A DNA stretch of 64,000 nt from Epiperipatus broadwayi (taxonomy: Eukaryota; Onychophora; Udeonychophora; Euonychophora; Peripatidae): the NCBI GenBank assembly GCA_028023455.1, contig JAQFVV010012418.1:9729244-9793243 (forward strand), written 5' to 3'. Under the pieces are notes generated by a model that saw only the letters and a list, made by a program, of their open reading frames with translations, did not search any database and was not told the DNA's origin. The translations under genes were made by a program, and so were the position numbers. Shown one piece after another: positions 35,980 through 48,060 of the stretch (position 1 is the first letter of the stretch; each line of letters opens with the position of its first letter).

Positions 35980-38190
35980 GTGAGGTCTTTAACCCAGCAC
36001 CCTTTTTTCTAGGAGAAGCAGATGAAAATATAAAATTTAAAATATAAAACCTAGGTAAAATTCTAGATTTTCACCATCCAGGAATGCATGCAATTCCAAG
36101 GATAGTTTATTCACATTTGGAATTGCATACCGTTCAATAGTTAGCAGACATAGCAAATCTTCTTATAAAACAAGTATATAAAATATAAAACCTGAACTCC
36201 ATCTCAATAGTCCTCTTCTTAAAAAAAGCAAGAAACCCCACCACATTTGACAATCTATGTCCAATCTCAATGAGCTTATTAGGCATAAAAATTTCTTGAA
36301 TCAGCCACCAAAGATAGAATAGAACAATATATCATTCCAACTATATCAAAACATCAATTTCTCCCAAAAGGCTCTCCAATTAATCAAGCAGCATTTATTT
36401 ATAAAACAGTCACTGACACAGTAAGAAATAATAAAAAGCATGCACCAGTAGTAGTACAATTGGTTACAAAGTCAGCTTTTGATAGTGTTAATAAGCCTAT
36501 ATTTATATAATCACTAATTTTTTGTTTAACAGGGAAATACACATTACTTTAAATGGTAGAACAGCTACATCAATAGTTCCAAACTGCTCCATACCACAAG
36601 AATCCCCAATAAACTCCCTTCTGTTTACAATATATATTAACCCATTAATTAAAGAAATTGAAGTTCAAATAAATGAAATATATATACCACAGTTGGGCTC
36701 CTGCATTTTATGCATTGCTTACATGGATGACATCTTTTTTTCTTAAAGAGCAAAAACAGGTACCCAAATTTTTAAAAGTAATATCAGATTATTCCAACAC
36801 TTATAATCTTGATGTTAATATTGAAAAATCATGTGCCTGGAAAATTTATATGACAAGTATGATTGCAGAATATTTCAAGGGAAAACCTAGCACTTTCTTA
36901 GGTTTCCTTTTTCATCTCAGTACCATGGCAATGAGAATTCACATACAAAACACCTTTAAAGAAAAAAATTAAAAATTGATAAATTCAATGGAGAAAAATC
37001 ATTGTATGCAAAAATATCATTGTTTAACATACTAGTCTGACATACTAGTCTCCTATTATAATTTTTTCCAAAGATTTTATTAATAATATTTCCATTTTAT
37101 GGAGGAAGTTATAGTAAGGGGTGTGTGTGTAGCAATTTCCATTAAAAAATTGCAGTTGCCATTATCTTTGAAATGTCTGAGTCAGAAAACTATAAAGATT
37201 TTATCAGTTTGCTTAAAAATATATCTAATGATAACATGTGCAATTAAAATTACACCAACAGATAGGCTATTTTTACTCAAAGGTTACTGGTGAATCCATT
37301 AATAAATGTAAATATACTATGGGAAACATTTAAACTTATCTATACAAATATAAAAATTAAATCAGAAACACTTTTGTCTATTAACAATAAGCAATTAAGT
37401 AAAAAATATAAATATTGGTCATTGAAACCAAAATGTTTTGATTTCTTGATAAAGATAATCCTTGAAACATTCCCAGCATTAAACTATTTAAAATACAAAA
37501 GGTACTACCATAACATAGATCATGTATGTTCCATATGTCATTGAGAATCAGAAACAATACATTATTTTTTATTTAAATCTCAAGACCTCGAAAACATCTG
37601 CAAAACTATATATAATATCATATCACAGAAAATATAATAAGCAGACACTTACTAGATGTATATAAAGAAGATATATTTTCCAATATAAGGACAAGTACTT
37701 TTATTCTATGTGCCCTCTGGTGCATTAGATGTAGTTTTAGTATAAATAATAATACTAGAAGACATGAAAATACTCATAAACATTTTGACTCATTGTGACA
37801 TGGTACATAATCAAAAGGGAGTGCATATTAATATAAATGTGGATGGAAACCAATTAAAATTATGTAATCGAAGCATATGCTAAATATTTTATTTTTTTAT
37901 AAATATCAATTTTTTTTCTTCTGATAATGGGCAAAATATTTTTTTGACTCAGTGTATATACATTTTTTTTTTTTTGCAATGTTTATTTAACCTTTTTTGG
38001 GTTGTTTGTTTAAATTTTTTTGTATATATGCTTATTGAACCTCTTTTTAATTATTAATCTTTATCAATGTAAAGCTTACTATTTTTGTCTTTATAAATAT
38101 GGTTTTACTCTGAGCTGTAATCTATTATGAATTGATCAATAAAGTTCTTTTGGAATGTAATAATAACGATGATGATGATGATGATAGTAA
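35980..38190 (+). pseudogene. Decayed LINE (non-LTR) ORF2 with 3' end
   Basis: From about 36310, RIEQYIIPTISKHQFLPKGS and QAAFIYKTVTDTVRNN read as RT blocks. SAFDSVNKPIF (about 36472-36504) is motif A, with the first catalytic Asp position changed (VTKSAFD). The frame at 36522-36746 gives LNGRTATSIVPN, then SPINSLLFTIYINPL (the QGxPxSPLLF block, damaged), then YMDDIFF (about 36718-36738), an intact motif C. The 36673-36972 frame continues as YSNTYNLDVNIEKSCAW, matching 'gLklNieKS'. Further 3', 37290-37544 ends DHVCSICH and after a stop reads ESETIHYFLFKS, a CxxC...H relic of the C-terminal zinc motif found in several LINE clades. AATAAA lies at about 38139 and a (GAT)n tail at 38167-38187. 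It is 5'-truncated and frameshifted. Confidence 0.82.
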
Positions 38191-39469
38191 TTATTGTTTC
38201 ATTTGAAAAATTTATTTAATTGCCTCTTAAAAGAATTTATATTTTATAGAATGGATTTAAACTCCGTCTCTTATTTTAATATCTACTTTTATTATGAGAA
38301 TACTTTCTGAATTTTTATGGTTCAAATAGCAAGACAGTATTTAGTTTTATATTCAAACTGTTTCAATCCTAATAGCTTACGTTACTTACAAATTAAATGA
38401 ATCAAAGCTAGATTGCTAACTGGAGAAGGTTTGAGATCATCATCATTTATGTAATTCTATGTTTGTGCATGGGTAAAACTCATATAATGATTTTTATATT
38501 AAATATTTTGAAGTAATAAGTTGGTATCAAATCTCTAAGACATGTTTAAACACTCATATCACTAAATATATTTGATTTTACTTATTAGAGGATGGAGATC
38601 ATTAATAATTCATAATTGAATACAGATCTTATATTTATTTAAAGAGAAAGTATCTGATTTGATATTAGAGTAATTTTTTATTATTTCCTCATAGCCACCT
38701 AAGGAGTATCCTGTACTCATCATTTTTCTTAATTGCATTTTCACAATCACGTTCACTAATAATTGCACTTGTATTATTCATTAATCCTAAAAAACTTATA
38801 CAATTTGTTTTGCTATCATGAATAACTTCATTATTTATTTACATATGGAATTAGATTGGTCTCATGGATAATGTCATCTATCTTGCACCTAGATTAAAAA
38901 TATCATTTATGAGGGTTTGCTTTCTTATTGATGGATTCTTAATCAAACAGACCGATCTTTTTCGATAGCTGTGTTATGATGTTTAGCTAATGATGAGGAA
39001 TAAAAATTAACTTCATTGTAAAACGATGTGATGGTTATTTGTTATCTCTAAATTAATAATAACAAGCATAAACTTCATACTTTTTATTGACTTATTACTT
39101 CTGCTATAACATAAGTATTATTATTCTTATTATTAAAATAATATTAACATTATAGATCTAACTACATTATAATGCAAAAGTAAAAAACCCAAGATGCCTT
39201 TCTGTATATTTTTATAGTGTGTGAAATTCTTGTAGCAATTTTTACAAAATCATGGTTTTCTATTTAATTAAAAAAACCACAAACACACACGTACAAAGTT
39301 AACTGTAAAAGTAGCAATACACTGATAAAGTACATAATATTGTAAATCCACTGATAAATTGGCTAAAATAGGGTTTATAAAAGAATATTTATATTAGCAT
39401 ACACATTAGTGGTAAAAGACTGTTGTGAACATAAACTTTTAATGTAATATTTGAATGTCTGTATTTGTG
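38191..39469. other. AT-rich non-coding stretch
   Basis: No coding signal or longer repeat seen. Confidence 0.4.
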
Positions 39470-40960
39470 TGTCATTATATTTTATAGTGTGTTTTGGATT
39501 ATTAGTCTTAAGATTCCAAGTTTGTTTTCCATTTCGCTTATTGGAGAGTATATTGTGAGATTATGTTTTTATATGCTTAATATGTCTTTCTTTATTTTAC
39601 TAACTATTGCTAATTGCTTTGGCAGAGTTTCATAATTTTAATTTGCTCACCTATCCATATTTTATTGTCCAATAATTAATTTAAATTACTGTGTTTGCAC
39701 TTTTGTAATCCACAAATCTTTTGGCTGGCAGTTTATCATGTTTATTGTTTTGGTTTTCTGTAGTCGGAGATTTTATTTCTTCTTTTCTAGAATATGTAGG
39801 ATTGTAATATTTTTGTGTCTTGCATGTGTGAATCAACCTTGAATCTCCTTAAAAGTGTTGTATCAAGGGCTGTCCTATCGGCAATATGACGTTCTTATCT
39901 CGATGCATTATTCTGGAGCAAGAAATGGTCACTGGTGCTATTTTGTTGATTCTCTACAAGACCGTATTGTTTTCATATCTCTGAATTAGAAAACTAGAAT
40001 TGTTGTTCTTTTTTAAATCACCAGCAGGAAGATATTTTTAATTCCCATTTAAATTTTAGGTGATAGAACGTTTCTTTCTGCTAAGGCATTTCATGTTTTC
40101 ATATTTTCAACTCATATACACTTTCTGATAAATTAATTTATAAAAAAAAATCTAGGTCAAACCTTAGTATTTTGTTTGCTAGATTTATTTGATCTTTTTG
40201 CCTTAAATTTATTTGTCAGAGCGTGTACTGAGAATTTTGTTTGTAAATTTATTTGTAATTCTAATTATTTCACTTTCTTAAAATGCTTGGGCAGACCTAA
40301 CTGGTTTTCAAATTACTTACCTGTCTCCTATTGAGACCTTCAATTATTATTCTCAGCTTAGTTTTGGCCAGTCGTTTGGTTGGTGATTCATCTGTGTTAT
40401 ATTGTCTGTTCTCCTTAAATGAGGATTTAATATTTTATTGATTTAAAATAGTTTATGCTGGAGTATTTTCTAATTTTATTATTTCTTAAATTTAAAATTT
40501 GAGTTTTTTCTCTCGTTTTATAATTTATACACCGTCGTATTCATTTATTTTTTTTGTTCTTGCATTGAAATCAACCTTGGTGATCTTAAATGTGATTTGT
40601 CCATGCAGCAGTCCTATGGCAATATGACATCATTAGTCAATAAGCTAGTGAATGCTTGCTTGTCCACGCTGATTTCATTGAATCATGCAAGAAACTTTCC
40701 TTACTTTTTATTTTAACACTTTTGAATGAGGAAACCAGTGTTGTGAATTGTCAGCTAAAAAAAAATCATTCCCTCCTTTTCTAATTAACTTTTAGAAAAT
40801 TAGTCTGTCTGCCAGATCATTGACATTTTATTCTTTCTAGTATACATCTGATATAACCATATTTATTGTGTGTGAAGCTATACTTTAAAATTTTATATTG
40901 CTCTTAATAAAATTTTCAAATTATTTAAACCTAATTTGGCTGCTGTTTGTCTTAGTGCTT
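39470..40960. repeat. Diverged direct duplication, about 740-bp offset
   Basis: CTTGCATGTGTGAATCAACCT at about 39817 and CTTGCATTGAAATCAACCT at about 40560 head two collinear segments. Both continue with a TCCTAT-GGCAATATGACxTC string and then an 'aa-gaggaaac/agaaaact-ag' segment. Upstream parts (TTTTGGCTGGCAGTTT near 39718; TTTTGGCCAGTCGTTT near 40364) are also related. T/G-rich plus strand. Could be old LTRs or a tandem duplication. Confidence 0.6.
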
Positions 40961-41100
40961 TTAGTTCTCAATTGTCTGAACAATATTTAAGAATTTTTGC
41001 TTCTCGCTGAGTCTAGTCGGCATAGACCATCATCCTCATCCACTTTTGATCATAGTAAACAATTTTTTTTAGGTACTCAGTGATCTGGTGGCACCTTCCA

Positions 41101-41168
41101 TGATTAAAGATGGATTGAGTGACCATTACATCCTCTGTGATTAAAGATGGATTGAGTGACCATTACAA
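41101..41168. repeat. 37-bp tandem duplication
   Basis: TGATTAAAGATGGATTGAGT starts at 41101 and 41138. The copies are identical over 30 bp. Confidence 0.9.
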
Positions 41169-41673
41169 TATGTTATTAATAATATGATGATTGAATAATA
41201 TCTTGACCTTTATTTTCTTATGAGTTAATGGACATTATGTTTACAAGGTTGAATTCCGCAACTAGACTGTAATGTGTGTAGATATATGGGCAAGCTTAAT
41301 GATTTATTATCAGATCAAAAACAAAGATAGTACCTTAATATAAAGGTTTTTTTTCTGTCCAAAGTTGTACGTATAATTAGAAATATTGTTAACCGTATGT
41401 ATATTGAATCAAATATTTCCATGGATTGTTATTATAATAAACAATAGAAATGAGGAGATAATATCCATATAAATAGAGATAACCTTTAATGTTTCCAAGA
41501 AATTATCATTTACTACTAACTGACCATCTCTGAGGTCAAATAAGTATTTTCATTAACCTATAATAGCTCTTTTATTAAAGGGTGCATACTCAACATTACT
41601 TTAATTATTATTCATTTTATATTTGGTGTACCAATGTAATGTCTATGCATTATCATATTGCAACTATTTTCTG
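41169..41673. other. AT-rich non-coding stretch
   Basis: Nothing recognised. Confidence 0.4.
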
Positions 41674-41690
41674 TTATAATATATAATGTA

Positions 41691-41870
41691 ATAGTTTTAA
41701 CAAGGCTATGTAAACCTTAGCAATGAGCATCTGAAAAAATCGTCACTAGGGACCTCTGTAGGTCTTTAAAACACATGCTTACGCTGTGACGATTTTTTCA
41801 GACGCTCATTGCTAAGGTTTGCAGCCTTGTTAAAACTATTACTGAAATAATAGTGAGCGTTTAATAAAAT
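41691..41870 (+). mobile_element. Hairpin insertion with 17-bp target duplication
   Basis: TTATAATATATAATGTA flanks it exactly at 41674-41690 and 41871-41887. Inverted arms at 41688-41746 and 41786-41842 share ATAGTTTTAACAAGGCT, then ACCTTAGCAATGAGC and GAAAAAATCGTCAC against their complements, with a few mismatches. A 28-bp tail follows the right arm and ends GAGCGTTTAATAAAAT. The architecture matches the 31567 insertion but the arm sequence is unrelated. Confidence 0.82.
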
Positions 41871-41933
41871 TTATAATATATAATGTAGTAATTTAATTAA
41901 TCCATTCAGTGTACAGAATGTTTTCTACGTAAG

Positions 41934-42146
41934 TAACTAGAGGGATTTGAACCTAGGATTTTTCATTCTATATTTGTCCTTCTTTCCATCTCAAACAACC
42001 TGATGAGTGCTGGTTCTGTATGAAATATGTAAATTGGGGATCATCTATCGTTTTTTGTATGTATGTGTTCGTGTGTGTCGGTTATTTGAGATGGAATGGA
42101 AGAAGAATATAGATTGAAAAGTCCTAAGTTCAAATCCTTCTAGTTA
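41934..42146 (+). mobile_element. Hammerhead-bearing short element with terminal inverted repeats
   Basis: 62-bp termini: left TAACTAGAGGGATTTGAACC..., right ...GGTTCAAATCC-like TTCAAATCCTTCTAGTTA. They are inverse of each other with a few mismatches. A hammerhead relic sits in the middle. Same family as 2917-3301: shared order of CTGATGAG, GAAATATGTA, TTGG, GATCAT, then T-rich, then ATGTG-TCGTGTG, then GTTCAAxTCCTT. About 213 bp long, so close to the size of animal retrozyme and hammerhead SINE units. The B-box-like motif in each terminus suggests a tRNA-derived part. No clear target duplication. Confidence 0.78.
41985..42044 (+). ncRNA. Hammerhead ribozyme relic, type I
   Basis: Intact core CTGATGA (42000-42006). 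Stem II 5' strand GTGCTG pairs well with its 3' strand region only after two changes (CTGTAT here against CAGCAT in another copy). GAAA is intact at 42022-42025. TTGG is at 42034-42037, but the CCAA partner has become AACC through a small change, and the U before the cleavage nucleotide has become A. Probably inactive, but each defect is intact elsewhere in the family. Confidence 0.65.
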
Positions 42147-42690
42147 ATGTATTGATTTCTTTTTTCAAAATTTCTCTGTTAAATATATATATATGTAGAA
42201 GCTTTTTTTTTGTATGTACTAAAGATTAGTTTTGTATTTATTTGTAATAAATTATTTTCTAACGAAGAAAATTGATTTTTTATTATTTTATGTTCTATTG
42301 TAATTTTTGTAACCATTTTATATTCAGGACCATTACCTTTAAACGGCACGTGCTTCTTGGTCATTGAGAAAGTTTAAATTCTGTGTTAATGTTTCTATGT
42401 TCATTTTGCCATAATTTTTTTTTCCTAGGTCTATTTTTAGTATGCTTTTACCAAAACTTAAATTACTAGTTAAGGAAATTATATATTGCTATTTTTTTAT
42501 TTGTGATCTATCCCCATTCCGTTTCTTTACCGTTTTAGTGTTCAAGTCTATAAGTATTAAAATACTATCTATCTTTTAAGTTGAAAAAAAAAAAAAACAG
42601 TTTTTAGCAATTAATTAAAATTGGTTGAATTCTTAAATATTTTAAATTTTTTTTTTACCGTTGTTATATTTGTATACATTCACACTTCTT

Positions 42691-42731
<41 letters not shown>

Positions 42732-42999
42732 AGTGATACATTAGAAAAAGAAAATGCTGTAAACTATTATAAACATTTCCTTTTTTGAAATTAAGTAATA
42801 AATAAAAATATTTTATAATTGTAAATCACTCAATTCTTTAACTTACTTAGTATATGATAAAAGAAAAGTAACTTCTACCTTAATCCTATATATAGTGGTA
42901 ATTAGTAATTACTCCCGTCTGACTAGAATAACTCATTAGTGATCAAAATTTTCTAATTTCATTTAAAATTGGTGAGAGAAATAAATGTAGATTTTTGAA
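42147..42999. repeat. AT-rich stretch with (TG)n microsatellite
   Basis: (TG)n at about 42697-42729. Poly-A at 42583-42597. No coding signal; the minus-strand frame 42179-42364 has no recognisable domain. Confidence 0.8.
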
Positions 43000-43205
43000 C
43001 ATTAATTAACCATCATGAGTTTTTTATGCTGCTCTTAAGACTAAATTATTGATCTAATACAACTTTTGATATTTCTATATACATGGCTTGCATACCACAT
43101 TTATATGTATACATTGAAACTTTCTTATTGACATAATTTTATCCTATCATTGATTGCTTTTGTATCCACTCTAATGTGTAAATAAAGTTTTAATTTTGAA
43201 AGTAG
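43000..43205 (+). repeat. Interspersed repeat copy 2 (partner at 2560-2810, inverted)
   Basis: Shares TTATGCxGCTCTTxAGAC, ATACAACTTTTGAT, GCATACCACATTTATATG and the 3' end AATAAAG...TTTTGAAAGTA with the reverse complement of copy 1. In both places it lies 3' of a hammerhead-bearing element in the same relative orientation (gap about 0.1-0.2 kb in copy 1, 0.9 kb here). Confidence 0.75.
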
Positions 43206-45622
43206 ATTTTTGAACATGATGGTGATCACAAGGAATAAGCAGAGTAGTTTTGGTAATAGTTATTAATCTCAAACCAGGCATGTTTCAAAACTCTTTAATT
43301 AATCACTTATGAGAAGAACTCTAAACGTTTAAGAACTGACATTAAAAAAAAAGATAGGTCTAATCATGTATATATTCATCTGGTTATGGTGGTTGTATAT
43401 GCTTTTTTTTATTCTTAGCTATATGACACTCAATAATTGTAGACCAAGTTTACAGATTTTGTTGTTTATTAGTTTTTTTATATTCATATTTTTAATAATT
43501 TGTTAGAATATTCATTAAAAGAGGCCTCAGGAAATCTTATTCATAGAGCGTATGACAAGTATTGCAGTTTTTAATTGTAGTGGGGGCTACAATGCTATTA
43601 TTAATAAACTAAGGCTGTCATAGAAGACATTTTACTAAATCACATTATTATTAAAAAGAATGCAAACAAGACTGAGTGTGTTATCTGAAATAAAGTATTA
43701 TATCATTAATTCCAAGTTTCTAGTAATTAGATGTTATAACGGAAGGCGTTTCTGTCGAAGATTTTAGCCTTTCACGTTTTTATTAGATTATCTGCTGGCG
43801 CTTAATAAATTTAATATATTTAATTTAAAATTGTAAAATTTGAAGTTTAGAATCTTTTCTGAAATACACATAGTCAACCTACGTAGTTGATGGTTTAAAT
43901 CTGAGTGAACATATGAGTTTAAGCATTTTTCTTCAAATAAATATATAGTAAATGTTGCTAACAATTTAGTTATTAGTTGGTCATTTAGTAATTAATTATT
44001 ATTAACTACAGAATAGAACAAAAGACAATAACTGAAATCTCTTACCACTCAGCATCTAGCTAGCCTGATAATTATTGTCTTATCTTTTACTTTATTTCCT
44101 AATATGATTTGGTGCAGTGATGAAGTAGCAGATTTTGGAACTCAAACGTTTATAAATAATGGTTCACCTGACATTTTCAATGCTCAAACGTCTTATGAAC
44201 TCTCTGAGCAATAAATCATTCAAATTTATATTTTACTTTATTCTTTTAAAAATTGTTTGAGAAAATAATGGATTTTTTTTAAAAATAAAATAAATTAACA
44301 TTTTATGTAAGGATTTTGAGCTACAGGTAGTGCATCTCCTTGCCATATCCATGGCCCAGAGTTGAATTTCAATCAAGTAAAGATTCCATGAGATCTTAAG
44401 ATTTTACTTTCAAGCATCAGTCTCACATCCAATACAAATAACCATTCAATATTAATTTTCTAAATGAGTATGTACCTATTCTTAACTAGAAAATTAAACA
44501 AGCATCTTCAAATCCTTTCTATCTGGAAATTAAGAAGACTGTAGGGATGATTTTTTGCCCAGCATGAGCTATTTAAATATTGTTTTTATCTTAAAACTTT
44601 GTACAAAAACTATGTCTAGTTAAGATATTTTCAGTGCATTGTATTTCTTATTAGAAATGGATCTACCTCTTAACCGATAGAATGGTTCAAAGTTCTTATA
44701 TAAGGACTATAACTTTAAATGGCTTAAAGGATTAGTTGAAGATATTTTAAATTAATTTAAGCATAACCAAATGTTTGCACTCTTAGATTAAAGACTACTT
44801 TCTCTTGAAACATATGAAGTATAAATTCTTCTATTCATTAGCCTAAGTTGCAAATTGGATCCAGTTTGAGGTTGAACTTTTACTGAGGTTAAACTATGAT
44901 GTAAGTTAAGAAGAAATCATAGGAGAGACTAAGGAAACATTTCATAAAAAAATAATACTAGTAAGAATTTCTGTTTTTTTTTTTTTAATTTTTATATTAC
45001 AATTTGTCTAATGAAAGCAAGTTAAAATTATGCCCCAAATCATCTTGATTTATGCAAGATTACTGATATTTTGATGTAGGGATTAAAGCATTAGTTTCAA
45101 GTTCAATTTAAAGATTAAAATGAAAGATGATAAAATCTTTATACATATTGTACCTACTGAAATTTGAAATAAATTTCAATATGTGGTGTAATGTCAATTA
45201 TTAAAAAAAAATTGGTTTGATTTTAATAGTGTATATATTAACATGGGGAGTATTGAAATATGTTGCTATGACAACAATAATATTAAAGAATGAAATATTA
45301 TTAATTGTAATGTATCAAAATTTATGAATTGACTATTCATTTTAAAAATGAATATATAAATACTACAGTTTATAGTCTTGATAAAATTATTTTTCTTTAT
45401 TATGTTTATTTTTGTTACTGCATTCATAATAGTAGATTACAAATAATACATCTAAATATTTAAAGTCTCTAATATGTTTGTTATTTTATTTGTATAATAT
45501 TATATTGGAAAGACATGTGTAAAATATATTTTCATTGTAGTATGGTGAAAATATAGTATAAATTATTGTGGTATGTGTTGAATTAAAAGAATATTATTTG
45601 TATTTTTTTTACATAAGTATTA
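43206..45622. other. AT-rich non-coding stretch
   Basis: No gene recognised. A weak tRNA-like A/B-box arrangement around 44311-44375 is noted under rejected items. Confidence 0.35.
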
Positions 45623-45636
45623 TCTATTATATGCAA

Positions 45637-45783
45637 AATATTAAAGATTTTAAGACTTCTCATTCGATAATTTAATATACAAAATTAACAAAGCGTATGC
45701 CACACTTGAATGAGAAGCTATAAAGATACACAGAAATCTTTATAGCTTCTCATTCAAGTGTGGCATACGCTTTGTTAATTTTG
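45637..45783 (-). mobile_element. Hairpin insertion with perfect 48-bp stem and 14-bp target duplication
   Basis: TCTATTATATGCAA flanks it at 45623-45636 and 45784-45797. The arms 45680-45727 and 45736-45783 are perfect complements over 48 bp, separated by the 8-nt loop ACACAGAA. In minus orientation the stem starts directly at the target duplication and a 43-bp tail follows (45637-45679). The tail contains GAATGAGAAG, which also occurs in the arm. A perfect stem implies recent origin or strong constraint, and the transcript would resemble a long microRNA/siRNA precursor. Confidence 0.85.
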
Positions 45784-45797
45784 TCTATTATATGCAA

Positions 45798-48060
45798 TAA
45801 TTATAAAATATTTATTTTTATTTGTTATTATTATTGTATAATAAGATTTTTATTTATGGGATGCTGAATGAGATTGAGTAAAGAGTTAAATGTAGAGTGT
45901 TACTATAATTTCTCTGATGTCCATTGAAAAGTTAATAGATAGGACTAAATAGTTTAAACTAGCTCTCTCATGCCTTGGCTTAAATAAAAGTGAACCTAAG
46001 TTTTTTCATATAATTTTTTTATTTTTAAAAGTATATGATTATCAACTGGATAGAATGATGAGTGAAAGTAATAGTATTCATTCATTAATTGGACAAATTT
46101 ATCAGGAATTTGTGAAAGGTGACAATTTTTTGAAAGAATGAAAATTAATTGATTGCATGCAAAAACCATTGGAATATTTCTTTGCTATTAAAAATGAATA
46201 TTAATCATTTTTCAATGATGAGATCTAAATGCTAACAACAGAAAATGCACAAGGATTATGTTTATCTGCCAAAACAATTTTATGAGACCAATGAATTATT
46301 TACACACAAGATATAAATTGGCTTAATTTCCGTCACATTATCATTGATGAAACTAGTGTCTGTTAACTTGTAATGTTTTATGAACCAAATACTTGTTAAA
46401 GGAAATGATATTTACATTGCATTGTCATAGATATAAACTAGTATTTGTTCATTTATAATATCAGATAAATTAAATACCTGCTACATGAAAAGATATTTTG
46501 AATATCTTTAAAAAATATTGTAACTAACAAAATGTGCTTCAAATCTAATAGTTTTTTGTGATCTTTCAATTTTTCTGGAATAACAAAATATCGAATCATG
46601 GTTCAAGAAATAGTCATTAGAACTATGGTACTATTTTAGTAATGTTGCATTTGAATACAATGAATCTAGTCATTTGCCAATATATTATTATTTTGTTATA
46701 TATATATATATATAATTGTGTAAGATATAGATGGTACTATAATTTAAGTAGGGATTTATTTTACACATATATAAAATATAAGAGAGTTGTGTTTTTCTAA
46801 ATTCAAATTTATATTATATAACTTCGTAATTATAGTTCTAATTTAAATATATTTATCTATTTATTTGTTAACTATAAATTAATTTCAAGAATGTATTTTG
46901 TTTTTATTCTCTTAGAACAATATAAACAAATAGGTAGATTCATCTTTAGTATATATTTTTATTTCAATTAACTATTTTTTTAAATATTTGTGAATTATGT
47001 CCTGAACTCTCTTATATTTTGAAAAGTGCACGTTTTACAACACATTTGTGTTACATAAATATACATTTTAATCTTAGCATTTAATAGGTGAAATTTGATG
47101 TACACTCACCTATTTAATTCAAAAGAATTAATGTTAATTGAATATCGTTTGTATAAGGCATAATCGGTTCATTTATATATTGTATCATTTACATATATAT
47201 GGTTCAAGTATGTTGGCATTGAGTAAAATTTAAAAAAAGTAAAATTTAAAAACAATAGTTAGTATAATGTATATATTTTTTGATAAGTACAATGAAAGCT
47301 ATTTGGGTTTGAAATTAGCTATTTCATTAAAATAATGTTAATACTGGAAAGAATGTAAGCACATACAGATTAATTTCAGAGTAAAATCTCTTAATGATAA
47401 TTAAAGATGGCAGAAATAAGTTATAAACAAATACAACTTTGTACCTCAAAATTAAGAAAGAATGTAGAAGATTACTGACTGATAATAAAACAAAGGATAA
47501 GAGGATATGTGCAGAAATCTTAAAATGGTCATCAATATAAAAGAAGCAGACAAGTTTAAAATTGTCTTTTACCTGTGTTTTTATGATTTTTTTGTGTGGA
47601 ACATTTTCAAAACTAATAAAATGCTTCCATCCAGAAATACGCTGAACCTAGTCACTATGTGTGAGTAGAAACCAGATCATTCGCTGGCATCTTCTCACTA
47701 AAGTCATCAAAAGCTTCATCTAGCCTTGACCTAAATATGGATCAGAGATGTGAAAATATTACTAGAATGAAGCCATAAATAATTACTATGGACTCCTCAT
47801 AAAAGGAACTTATTGATAAGTCAATGGCCATATTATAACTCATATCTAAATCAAAAATAGATTTCCAAACTAAATTTTAAAAGATAAACTTCTAATTTAG
47901 TAAAAAGAAAGATGGAGAGACATTTGTGATTTTATTCTTAAAAATGGCTAATGTATTTATCTGTGTGTGTTTTTCCAATATTATAAATTATTCTTATTGT
48001 TTAAATTTCTAACATGTCTTAATAAAATTTTTACTACTAATATAAATCTTTTATGATACA
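45798..48060. other. AT-rich non-coding stretch
   Basis: AT dinucleotide runs near 46700. A GC-richer patch at about 47630-47760 is not recognised on either strand. Confidence 0.4.

Noticed and set aside
44311-44375. Possible tRNA-like A box (GAGCTACAGGTAGTGCA) and B box (AGTTGAATTTC)
   Set aside because: The B box lacks the invariant TC-A pattern and no stems form clearly.
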